64,000 bases of DNA from Prosapia bicincta. Taxonomy: Eukaryota > Arthropoda > Insecta > Hemiptera > Cercopidae. The stretch spans positions 107,527,570 to 107,591,569 of the forward strand of contig JBAIZL010000003.1 in NCBI GenBank assembly GCA_036971475.1, written 5' to 3'. This document shows, piece after piece, positions 1-13,000 of the stretch (positions are counted from its first letter, which is position 1; every line of letters starts with the position of its first letter). The position numbers and the translations under genes are program-made. The notes below the pieces were generated by a model. That model ran no database searches. It was not told the DNA's origin and was given only the letters and a program-made list of their open reading frames with translations.

Positions 1-574
1 GAGATAGAATCATACTAAATTTCTGCTAGTAGTGAAAGCACAAATGATGTCACATATATTTACAATACACAATAAATGGTGAACATACCTGAACCTTGAA
101 ACCGTTCAATGTGGTCTTCTAGATGGCTGACGAAGAGTTTTGGGTGCACCCTGTTTGCGCACTAAATATATTTAACTAAGCAAGAAAAGAGTGTACACAT
201 AATTCAAAATAGTCCCTATAACATGATAATAATGTCTTCTCCACATGGCGGGAGAAAAGTAAGAAGAACTGTGTCACATAACATAACGAGAGAGAATTTG
301 TTATATTTGAGTCTTGTAGCTAACTCACAGAAAGAACAAAACTATGTTATGCCAAGTGTAATGGGAGAAATGTGTCTAAGACTGAGTCTGGCTTAAACCT
401 CACGACACTATGACACTTCACAAGCGTAACGGGAGGGATATAGTTCGATCGACGTCTTGAATAGAACTGACTTGCTAATCTTGTACTGGGTAAAGATCGG
501 CCAATAAGAGTAGTTACCACCTCTGAACATTTTTAACATTACTTTTAATACTAACCTTATCTTACTAGGAATAT
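1..574. other. Unassigned 5' flank or intron
   Basis: No convincing exon or element. Two ATG-led short frames (123 and 245) occur; the second ends at a strong donor-like site but in the wrong phase for the exon at 1112. The following stretch 727-1096 is also AT-rich with nothing recognisable apart from the splice tract before 1112. Confidence 0.5.
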
Positions 575-726
575 ACGTAACACTTACCTATAGTAGCCTT
601 ACTTTTTTGTTTATTGAGAACAGCCTTTTCAGGAGATGGACCACATTAATTTGGTATATATCTCCTGAAACAGTCGACATCATTAAACAAAGAAAGTAAT
701 TGATACTATATTCAAGTGTCACACTT
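575..726. repeat. PLE family F foldback remnant
   Basis: Left arm carries the family F end (cctatagtagc..ttac, then gagaacagcc, aggagatg). Right arm is its inverse (tatctcctgaaacag ... tattcaagtgt). The spacer is short and there is no coding part. Confidence 0.6.
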
Positions 727-1096
727 ATATATGTCCAGTTGTTTAAGTATAGTAAATTAATTAAATAACAAACTAATAATATTTTGAATCTCAAACTATA
801 GTTTGTAGTTGAGACCAATCTATTAGATATTTATACTCACTTTAAATTTCATTTAAGAAGTTACCTCCGCATAAATTATTATATGCATAAGTATTAGTTT
901 TATGTATACAATTTTTTAATCAAACTCTTGTGTTTAAGGATTTGGGATTATTATTAATTGAACCATTATTTAAAATCTTTTTAAATTAATTAACTTTTTA
1001 CAAAAATCATGTTTAATAGAGCTATAGAAAGTTTTAATCTAGAAAGAGATATTTTTCCACTAGTTGTTGTTCAATAACATCGAAACCTATGTTTTT

Positions 1097-4000
1097 ATGT
1101 TTGTTTTACAGAAAACTCAACACAGTCAGAAACAGAAAAAGAAAGAGAAAACCAAAAAAAACCCAAGAGATGGTGCAAACTTTCTGTCAGTATTCTTTTA
1201 CTGGTAAGCAAATTCAAATGCCATTTTATAATTAACATATTTGACTGAATACATTCAAATAGTGATTTCAAATAAGTTTTTTTAATTTACCCTATTACTT
1301 TATAAATTAAATATGAATTATTTTTTATCGAAATCTTGTTGCTATTCATGACGAGCTGGTTGTTAATTCTTATTACACTTTTGCTATTACTTGCGACCAG
1401 ACTTTTTGTTAACTAAAAGTTGTTAAATCGTTAACTTACACTTGGAGGAAACGTTTTTGTCTTACGACTTCTTCAGCCTATTTTTTAAAAAATATTTATG
1501 AATTAATTTTAATAATAGATTTGTTTATTTTGTTGCTTAATTTTCTCAAAGAATATTTTCCTAAATGTTTTTAAGTAGGAACTATTAGTCTTAGGAACTA
1601 ATTATTTTTTAAGGATTTGAATGTAATTATATACATTTATTTTAGTTATGAAAGAATATTAATAACTAAAACTAATAATAATAACCAACTTTTGCATTTC
1701 TCTTCTAAAATAAAATTTTTAAATTAAAAAAAGTTATAAAACTTTTAGATAGTGCAAACGTTTTACATGATCTAGCATGATATTATATAATTTAATTGGT
1801 TAAATAAAATTTTAAAGTTAATCGTGAACCTGAAATAATTTAATCATTCATCAGATTGCTAAGGAATTGACAATTATAAAGAGATTTGTCAATAAACAAC
1901 ACTTTTTAAAAATTCATATAAAAGTAAATATTCTTGCCTGCTTTAAAAATTTGAAGTATCCAATTGAAGATAGAAAGTAATATTTTGCTGAATTTTCTAA
2001 AAAGATTAATGTGTTAAAGAAAGACTTAGATAAGTAATTTAAATGTGTCAGGAATGGGAATAAACTTTATCATTTTCTTGTCATTATTCTTCTAGTAATA
2101 TTAATTATAAACCTGAAGAGCTTCAACTGAAATAATGGATTTTCAGTGTGATTATATACCCAATGAAAAATTAACAGTTCTATCTTTACAGAATTCAACC
2201 ACTTTCTTTGTTAAATAAAACATTGAACTTATTGATAGAATTGTATATGTTAATTGGCAAAACGTTTACCTTTGAACTTAAAATTTAAGTAAATTTTATG
2301 AAAAATTTACTGATACAGAATGATTTTAATAATGCCTTTTTGATACTGATAAAGATCGGTTACTTTAATTAAAAAGATTTTGCCCCAGCAAGTTTTTGAA
2401 AACTTTAGTTACATTATAAGTTTAGCAAGACATTAATTTGTTACTTTCAGGCATAAAAACATGCCCAACCTACCTGTTTGGATTCAGTCCTTGTTTGAAA
2501 CCACATAAACATGCAAACAATTATTTTTAAAAATGAATCAAGCAAAATATTTTGAAAGAACGTATTTAAGGTATGCCCCCATTTGTTTTCTGCTCTGAAT
2601 GTTCCTTATTCCATGAAAAGTAATTATAATATTGCTACTATTGTGTCAGACAAGCATAACCAAGCTTCTTTTGTTTGTATTTAAAAAAACTTGGAGTAAA
2701 ATATTATCAATATTTTAATGGTTTCTTAAATCCAGAAAAGATGACATATGTAGTGCACTTGGAATTTAAAATCCTCAATGATTTAATTTAAAAAAATTTT
2801 AACCAACAAAGATTGTTTTATTATTTGAAACTACAATACCATGCTCTTCAAATTTGAATGCTCCTAGTCATCGTACAACAGTAGACTTACGCTTCTAAAT
2901 TGTTATATTATTGTTGAATGTTATGCAGAGTATTAATAACATTCAATGTTTTGAGTCATAGTCTTTATTTTGATTGTGGGAAATTCCTTTTTATTTAAAT
3001 TTACTTTTAAAACAATATACAGTAGAGTCTCAATAATTCGAGGTGAATGGAACTAAGGATTACACAAAACAAGTTTCTGACCACTAGAAAAAATAGGACT
3101 TCTAATGCACTCTAATACAGTAAAACCCCTCAAATCCAGATCAATGTAGCAACAGTCTGAACCGGATTTTGTATTAACAGCAGGGATAACGACCAGTTGA
3201 GCTAATCTTGAGTGTAGTCATTGTTTGATTGATTTGTTTGTTTCAAGGGAGTTTATTTTCTGATATGTCACTCACAAGACTACAGATTTGTGCTTTCTAA
3301 AGGTACGTTTCCATTACTACAAATTTTTGTCGGGCACATGTGCCCGACTTGTGCCGGCACAAATCCCCGGAAACAATCTGGCACAAGTCGCGGCACATGT
3401 GCCGGAGACCGTTTTGTGCCAGCCGGCGGTGCGACAAAACATGTGCCGGCACAAGTTCCCACGGACAATGGAAACGGGCGGGCACATGTGCCCGCGACAC
3501 GTGCGTGCGCAGTTGCCCAAGTCCACCACGTTGTCAGAGGACACACACAAACATAATCTCAAACTGTATTGTGCAGTCGCATTCAGTGTTCGTCTCTGAA
3601 AGTTTTGTTTTGATAAGATGGAGTGGTCGAAGTGTAAAGTGTATAAACTGGTTGAACTTTATGAGCAGGAGTCTGTTTTGTGGAACGTGACGAGTAGCTC
3701 TCACAAAAATTCAAACACCAGGATCGTGTAGGGAAACTCTCAATGAGACTCCCTAGCTTGAAAGAACTAAGCAAAACAATTTTGCCAAGGTAAAGGTTGA
3801 CTATGGAAAAAGTGAGCCAGCTCTTGACGTACAAACACACCACCTTTTCTTACCTGAATGTAGCTTCTCAAAGCCATAACAATGGCTTTGCATACTTGAG
3901 GTACGAATCTTGATATGGCGGATATCGAGATTCTGTGGAGGTACATCAACGAGCTATAACTATCACCTGTCGCTAAAAAACGGAGAGTGGTAGCTAACAT

Positions 4001-7000
4001 TTCCCCAGGGGGGATTGGTCGTCGGCAGTTACTAATTTTTACAATTTCTGGTGCTATTAGGTTTAACAAAAATTCAAAATCACTTGAAGTCATTTGCAAG
4101 AAATTTTCGTATCCAGTTTGCATGCGCAAATCTCTCATTAGTGAGTTGAAGGCTCCTTCTGATTGTCTTTTTGCTAAAAAAACTTCTAATCCACCACCTA
4201 GGTCGTTTTCGTCTTTTTTTCCTCAGCTCATTGTATGCACCAGCCATAATCAAAAAAGCAGAAGCTGCTATGGCATCCATTATTAACACTTACACATATG
4301 TAAAAATCACTAAACGTAGAAAGACTCACTTAAAACTCAACATGTCTTCAATTCTTCACTGCAAAATAACAACTACTGCTGGGTCGTGGGACACGAGACT
4401 TGTGCCCGGGCACATGTGCCTGGAGAATGGAAACAGTATGAAAATCTACGCGCGACTTGTGCCAGCCACATGTGCCTGCGACTTGTCAGAATGGAAACCA
4501 AGCTTCAGGGATATTTGTTGACTGTCAAAACTTACAGTGTAAATAGAAAAAATTATTTATTGCCCATTGACCTTCTGTCATCTAAATATAACTGATATGG
4601 ACATTCAAACACAACATAACAGCAAGCATGAGCAACAGCATAATAACAACAGCAGAATAGAGAAAACATTTATTGGAAGCCTGACTCATTTCCTTTCAAA
4701 TAAATAAAATAGGCTGAAATAGAAATAGCCTCGAATTATATGGAAGCTTGAAATATCGGTACTACTGTATTGAAATATCGGATTTTCGAGACTCCTGTAA
4801 ATACATTCTTTAAAAAAAAGTAATTAGTTTTTTGTTCTAATTATGTTATCTCTAGTTGGATTGCCATAATCTATATTTTCTAAGAATATAGATTAGAAAA
4901 ATTGTCATTAAAAAAAAATTAATACTGATAGGTATGGTGAGAAATTTACATTGTAAACTCAATTATCCTACTGATTTTCCTGTTTGATCTTATTCAGTTA
5001 TTCTTAATGAACATATTTAATGAGACAAAATCAATGTTTTCTGGATTTATCAGATTGAAATATCTGATATATTTTTGTCAGGTTGTTTACAGTGAAAAGA
5101 GTTTCTCAGAAGTGTTCTGTTTTTTAAGCAATAATTTAATGATCAATTGAATCCTTCAATTTATAGATCACAATTGTACAGAAAATCAAATACTAAGAAC
5201 TTTCTATTGGATACAAATTGGTTTTCCAGGAAATGTTTTAAATTCGTTCTATGTTTGTAAATATTAAAATCCTTTTAACTCTTTATGCAGAAGATTACAA
5301 AGCTTTCTACTTGAGTACTTTGATCTCACTTCATAATTAATCACATTATTTATCAGAATAATATAATTACTCGTGTCTGGTGTCATAAATAAGCATTTGT
5401 TTAAAACTGTTAACATATTACAGAAAAAAATTACGTGACAGTAAATTACAAAAACAAACAATTAACATAATGGTTTCAGAGGCAAGAGATTATATGATGA
5501 AATCTTAATACAAAGAAGCTATACACTTTTGTTTTTTTTTGTCTGTGGCTATACACTATCTTTGGCTATCAATTCCTAGGACTCTTATAAACATGTTTGG
5601 GAGCGTTTTAAAAGATTTTATAATCTGCCTATTTAATCTCTTATGCATAATAATCTAAAAATATCTGTGGTCCCACTGTTTAGAAAAATAGAATATACTA
5701 CTGGATTATTTTCATACTCAAATGTAAAGTTAAAAATCTGTGAAGAAATATGTTGTATAGTTGTGTCCAGCTAAGCGTGCACTTGCTCACTCCTGTTTTC
5801 TCTTGTACTACCATTTTTGAAAACATATTATATTTTCAAAAAAATTGTTCTATAGATCAACAGCTTCTGCATCTGATAGTCTACTCATATTTCAAGATTG
5901 TTATTTCATACCGAAGCTAATTTACTATTGAATTTATCTAATATAGACTGTCTCATCCAGGTCAGTGTTTTGACAGTCCCTATCATGTTTGTGGATCGTA
6001 TTTATATTGACTCAATGCAGTCCTCTACCTCCCGTCTTGCCTATTCCCATCTTTCAAGGCCAAGTGGGTGCGACTATACTCACAGTGATAAAACCAGATT
6101 ATTGTTCCTTAGTGACTAGGAAAATATAGATGGCCTATTCAAGTGAACCATTTTCCCATTCATCTTCTATGAGAAAATATGTATTCTTAGATTGCAGTTT
6201 TAATTCATTAGTCAATTGTTATAAGTCAATTAGTCATTAATTAACTGGAGTGTAAATATATTCAATACTAAATTCAATACATTGTGCTTAAAATTTCTAC
6301 ATATAGATGTTATTTCTTATGATTCTTCAAAAGGTTTAAGCTTGAATTAAACAAATTAAGGATTTGCTGGTCTTGTTATTTAAGTAAATTTATGAAAAAC
6401 TTACTAAGATCATATACTAATGTGCTTTCATTCATACTAAGCAATCTTCGTTACTTTGTCATCAGATTTAGTTCTGTTAAGTATATCTCTTTGTTTTATC
6501 TTGGTCTTTTAAACATTATAGAAACTCCCTAACCCACACCAACATAAACTAGCCACTTTCAACACCATGATATATTGTCTGCTTAAAACACCATTAGGCA
6601 AAGAAAAACACTACCAGGAGTTAAACACCATAAAATATATAGCACAAACTAATGGATAAAACACAACAATGATTGATAAATTATACAACCGCCTAAAAAA
6701 TAAACCTAATAACCCAAATACAAACACACAACATGACAATCCCATAAAATACTTATCAATACCATACAGATTATCAAAAACCAATAATCTAACCAACACA
6801 CTACAAAAATACAACTACAAAATAACCAACTCCACTCACAACTCTCAATAAACAATTTAAACCAAACAACAAAATCGACGACATTTACAACGCCACTGGA
6901 GTTTACAAACTAACTTGCAGTTCGTGCCACAGTTTTTACATAGGCCAGACAGGAAGGTTCTTCTACACACGTACAATAAAAGAACATGTTCTTCTACCAA

Positions 7001-10000
7001 GAACATATAAAAGCACTAACAAACAATCAGCACCAATCAAACTTCACCGATCATCTCAACTCCTCAAAACATGACTACATAGACATAACACCTAACCTAC
7101 AAATTCTTCATAAACAATACAAAAATAACCAACAATACACAGCCATATACCATTCTTCACAAATTCTTCAAAAAAAACCAATGCTACACAACCGAACAAT
7201 ACAAAATATACAGACACTTCAAACTACACCCAACACACATAATCAATACACAATTACATTACAACCCACACACTTTTTGACATCATGACTCCTAATACTC
7301 ACAAAATACACCCACACCACCATAATATCCCACCCCCCACCCTAATACCCTATCCTGCGTAAACCTAGAGATCAGTTACGGTCTGAGTGGACAATGGGAC
7401 ACATTTCCCGAAACGGCCGCCCTCAACAAATATAAGTAAGTGCTACTATAGGCAAGTGTGTAAATATTTACATGTGTTTAATAAGAATTTTAATTAAAAT
7501 TGACAAGTATAGTATATTTACATGATAAAGTTGATTTAAGGATCTTATGAATGGTGATGTGGATATAAAAATAATGAAATTGAAGGATATTAAGAAATAA
7601 AAATGGTGAAACCAGCAGGAGTATCAAGTTTTTAAATATCATGAGCAGAAAAATGGATTTTAGATCTATTTGATGTTGAAAATGAAATCATTTAATACTA
7701 ATTACTGTTTGAATTTTGACAATGTAGAATTTAAATAAGGAAATTTATTTATGAAACATTGTTTAGAAACCATTTTAAAATTTATTTCATTTAAAGAAAA
7801 CATTTTACTGAATTTATGAGCTTATGTATTCCATTTTGTATAAATGTTCAGATGACATTATTAAATATGTTTACAGTTGTAGTAATTTCTTTTAGTACAG
7901 TGTGCACTATAGGTGACAGATAATCTTAAAAAAACATAACATTTTATTGCATAAGATTTCTAGTTAATAACAATGTTCACATAAAGTTAGAAACTAAATG
8001 TAGGATTATTATCAAGTACCATTGTCTGAGACAGAACTGAGTGGATACATTAATCCCACAATTTAATTAAATTAATTAAAATATAGTTATTGTTTGTAAG
8101 GTTTTTAAGCTTTAGGTGTTAGTTTAAGAACAAATTAACACATTTTCAGTCTGTAGCTCTACCAATGATTTTGAATTTGACCTATCTAATCCCATTTTAT
8201 AAAAACAATTTTACCTGTGTTACACAAATTAAAATATATACCTATTTAAATATACATCTGGGAAAATATTATTTTATCCTTGAATTTTGTAGTCCATTAC
8301 GTTCGGTAATTCTTAATTAATCACTTTAACATTAGTTTATGACTATCTGAACTTTAAATTTTGTAAATTAAAAAAAAACTTACTGAGACAGAAAGGTTTT
8401 GATCGCTATCTGGGGATCTTCATCAGTGTCTTATCCGAAGAAGATAACGATTAAGAGCGCCAGATAGTGATCGAAAACTTCTGTTTCAGTAAGTTTTTAC
8501 AAAATACAAAGTTCGAATGGTCATAAACTAATGTAAAAGTGATTAATTATTACTAAAACACTTGTAAATATTTTATAAACTTACCTACTGTAGCATTTAC
8601 TTATATTTGTTAAGGACAACTATAGTGCTACTATAGGCAAGTTTGTAAAATATTTACAAGTGTTTTAGTGAAAACTAGTAGCTCAAGTGACGATGGAATC
8701 AACAAATATTAATTATTAATTTATTGATTGATCTACCTTTCAATAAACATAATATAATTGAACAAACATTGTCTTCCACTAAAAATATATTAAACCTATT
8801 GAAAAATAAAAATGTTGATGCTTTCAATATAATTTAACAAAATAATAATAACAATAAACAAACTAATACTTACAAATTCTATTAAAATTCTAATTTAATT
8901 TCTATAATAAACATGGATAGTATGAAATAAGTTTGTGTTCAAGAATGAAACATTGTTTAATTTGTTTTTTTATTTATGTTGTCCATTGTATTTTTATTTT
9001 TCAGTAATATCATATTATAATGTAAGGAATTAAATATATATAAACCTTATATTGTTATATTAGTTGATTCCATGTTCATGTGAGCTACTAGTTTTTAACT
9101 AAAAACACTTGTAAATATGTTACACTTGCATATATTACCACTTACATTTAAAATGGTTGAGGACAGCCATTTCGGTAGATTTGTCCCATTGTCAAGTCGG
9201 ACAGTAACTGACGTCAAGGTTTTTGTAAGTTTTGAACTAATTTTCTAAATGTTCATTTGGTGATTAGTTTACAAATAGTTTAATAAATTACAAGGTTATT
9301 AAATGTTTATGTTAAAAAATTTTTAACCCATAAACTTTGTAGCCCTTACTTAATATAGATCCTAGCTGTTATTTTTTGGATTAAAAAGTAATTTTATGTT
9401 GTGTTGTCACTACTAACATTGAATTTTAAATACTTTTCTGACTAATCTATTAACCTTACAAAACACTATAAACCAACTAAAAACCTATATTTTCTAAAAT
9501 AAGGCAGGACAGTTTTTCAAAAGTCCTCATGCAATCAGTTCTGGGGATAGAATAAATCTAACGTCAGTAGTGACAAGATCAGTCCAGCAGCTAAATCGGA
9601 CCTAAGCACCTCTTCCATCGCCAACTGTAGGAACTTTAACTTTCACTTAAGTATTTCTGTACACTCAGATCAACAACCTAGGAGAATAACTAGAATTACA
9701 AATATCAAACCTCAAACATAACGGTTTAATTTAAAAATACTAAAATTGTTAGATTCAACCTAACAGCAGGACCGACTCCTGGTTAATCTATAGGTATAGA
9801 TAGTGTGCAAGTGATGAAACTATCATTTTTCATAGGAGACGATGCATCAGTTTAGGAGAAAGCTTACTTGCCTGGAGAGGTGGCTACCCACCTGTCAAAC
9901 ATCAATCCTTTGCCATAGAGTCATTTGCCATCAAACAATATTGCTAGTGGTCTGTCGGTTCTTGAAAATGCTTAGAAATTATAAAGGTGCTTCAAGTTCA

Positions 10001-13000
10001 TAGAAAGAGGGCATGTTAAAGATCAATATTTATCTGTAAGCAAACTCTTTTGTATTCTTGTCGATTACTTTTAATAATATTTATAATATAAATCATTTTT
10101 TATTTCAATTTTATGAACTTTAGTTTTGCTTCGAATTTGTTAATAATATTTCTTAGTACTCCGCACCAGACTACCATCGCCGTCGTGTCACATACACGAC
10201 GGCGTCAGGCCGCGGTGGCGCTATGACTAGAATTTGTTAAAGTGAAACTTCTTTTTTAACAAAAGTTTAAGAAAACCGAAGTTTAAGAATAATTGTTGTT
10301 CTAGGATATTAGGTAAATATTTTCTAACTAAACTAATGTTATTGTAATAATGAAGTTATTGAAATTAACAGTTGAAGCAGTAATAATATGTAATTGCTAA
10401 AATTCAGTTTGTAAAACAATTACTTGAGAACCTTAGCTGTCAGATTTCTTTAGTCCGTCAATTGTGTCGTTCATCCAGATTATCTCAGTGGTTGTTGTAC
10501 TATGGTAAAGGTTGTTGACTTTCATCCATAACCTTTAATCATAAACAATATAGATAATTTATGTAAAGAAATGTTTTTGGAAGAGGTGCAATAGACATGA
10601 TATGAACTAAGACATAAAACCAACTGAGAGTTTTGTTGGGTTGAGCAGTTGTCTTGTGTGCCAAGTTTGTCTTTCCTCCTGCCATTTCCGAGAGAATTTC
10701 ATCACTTGCATCACAAGCTATAAAGCAAAAAATAATTATTATTAATGTTGGATTTTAATTTTAAAAAATGATTTTATTGCTGCTATATTCCATACTTATA
10801 TATTGTAACCAATGCTATAGGTCTTGTGTCTCTTAGAGAAGCCTGACCTTCATGGGCAAAAGTCGTCTACACTGGTTTTGTAAGGGGGGGGGGGGGTGTG
10901 GAGCACCAATCTTTTCTCAAGTGTCTGTATTTGGGTGTTATACAGTATCTGTACTGTAATGTACTGTATTTGTTATACAGATATCCTTTACCCCTCCAGC
11001 TACTGACGTACCCACTTGGCCGCCACTTTTCTCCTAGCCAGGCTTCATGACGTTCCACAAGACCTATATCAATGTGACAAAATGGAACTACTCTAAAAAT
11101 AGTTGACAAAAAATCAACTGAAACTGAACATTGTAATACACAGAATTTCCATATTCAAGTTCAACATCATTGATGAAGGATATTGTTATGAAGTTTCAGT
11201 TATTTTGTTTTTCAATGAATCATTTAGGCTCTTGAAAAAATATAATTTAATTACTCATTATTTTTTTTTGTTAATTTTGAGGTTTGTTTTTATTAACTTT
11301 TTATGACAAAAACCTGAGTTAAGAATAGGACTTGTAGCATTGAACAATGCACTGAATTAGTGGAAAATGCATCTGCTGAGAGCTGTAAGTTAGAGCTTTA
11401 AGTCAAGTTTCAGTTATAAAAAGAGCGAGTAATTGAATTATTTTAATATTAATTGTTTTATCTGTAAAGCATTGTGTGAAGCACAGGTAGCTTAACAAAT
11501 CTTTTGTGCCGTAACTTATCTTAAGGTCACATCCTATTTATAAACTGATACAGTGATAATTTCTTACATTTTGGTTAAAATCGTTTTGGAATGGGTTTTT
11601 GGCTTCAATCTAACTGTTAACTGTTAACATTTTTTGAATACATTTTTCTCTTTTATATGATATGTCTGTGAATTTAACCTTCCTGTAATAATGTAATAGT
11701 TGAACATTTGTGATCAGTGTAATTTAATAAGCATATGGTGAGTCACTTGATTTAATAAATCTTGTGAGGCTATTACGGAAATGATTTTTGAAATGTGTCA
11801 TCAAACAACTTCCTGTTTGTTCAGTACAAAAACACTCATACTTGTCGCTGTTAAAAAGAAAAATTCTGGAAAGACCCTAATTTTAGGGAGACTTGTGAGG
11901 CAAAGAACTACTCTCCTTAAGTAGACCTCAACTCAGAGTTACTGTAGAGCTGGTCACAGATCATTAGAATCTAAGGGGGTTCCAATACAAATTTGGACAA
12001 TCTAGGTCTCCTGTGTGCAAGAGATGCGACTAGGACCAAGAGGAAATCCCAGTACGCATGCTCTGTGAATTCTCTGTTTTTGAGGCTGCATCAGGGGTGT
12101 ACTTAGATTCTGCAAATAGGTAGGTATCCACTAAGCCAATTCTGTGGTGACGATGGGAAGAGAGTCAAAGGCTATAGCTAAGTGCTCTACACCAATAAGG
12201 TCCATCCGAGTTTTCTAATAATAATTGAAATTTTTATAGAAACAATGAGGACATTTCTGTCTAAAAAAGGAAGTAGAGCTTTTTAAGATCTTCAAGGAAG
12301 GAAGCTGTGAATACTTAACCTATAAGTAATAGTCAACTTAAGCTAAGAGGAAAACTTAAAACTATTTGGAACTGACAGATTTAAATAAAAAGAAATTCTC
12401 TAAATAGATATATTTGTGTTTATTAATTTATCTGAGCACAAAAACCCTAATAATCACATCCTGATATAACAGATCCATGATTTACTTTAATCTTTTGAAA
12501 TATTGTTGTTCATGACAAGTTGGTTGTTAATCACTTACTACACTTTGAAATTACTTGCGACCAGACATTTTATAATTATAAGTTGTTAAATTGTTAACTT
12601 ACACTTGGAGAAAACGTTTTCGTCTTACAACTTCTTCAGCCTCACATTTCTACCACTAGGATTGCTGCAGTTGGGCTTTTTGGTACCAAGTTTGAAAGTT
12701 AGAAGTGAAGTGATCAAAGAGTATGTGTGCTATGTGTCGTGTTGTTCAAAAATTACATCCTTAATGAACAAACATGACACAGATTACACATACTCTTCGA
12801 TTACATCACTTCTAACTTCCAAAAATTGGTACCGAAAAGCACAACTGGAGCAGAAATGTGAGGCTGAAGAAGTCATAAGACAAAAACGTTTTCTCCAAGT
12901 GTAAGTTACCAATTTAACAACCTATATTAATAAAATATCTGGTCGCAAGTCATTTCAAAGTGTAATACTTTAATCCTTAACTGCTTGGATTAAGTCTCAA

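Larger units (their letters stand above)
3020..4797. mobile_element. pogo/Tigger-like MITE (copy T1), split by a Harbinger insertion
   Basis: Starts CAGTAGAGTCTCAATAATTCG after TA (3018-3019) and ends with the inverse (tcgagactcctg) before TA (4798-4799). The interior matches the copy at 54114-54811 over its whole length except for the inserted block 3301-4504. No transposase is readable in the T1 part. Class is inferred from the TIR style and TA duplication. Confidence 0.7.
6510..7480 (+). mobile_element. Penelope-like element, family F, degraded
   Basis: Contains the RT-to-endonuclease linker, a GIY-YIG endonuclease remnant and the 3' end with its hammerhead-like motif, ending in gtgctactataggcaag. 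Several stops and frame changes make it dead. Confidence 0.75.

Noticed and set aside
241..262. ATG GCG GGA GAA followed by a strong donor-like AAGTAAGA, as the missing first coding exon
   Set aside because: It would end in phase 2, while the exon at 1112 needs phase 0 to read NPRDGANF. The only other frame of that exon lacks family similarity.
3280..3690. Several overlapping open frames on both strands rich in Cys/Pro/His
   Set aside because: They are products of the GC-rich palindromes in the Harbinger end; no family pattern and present in all frames.
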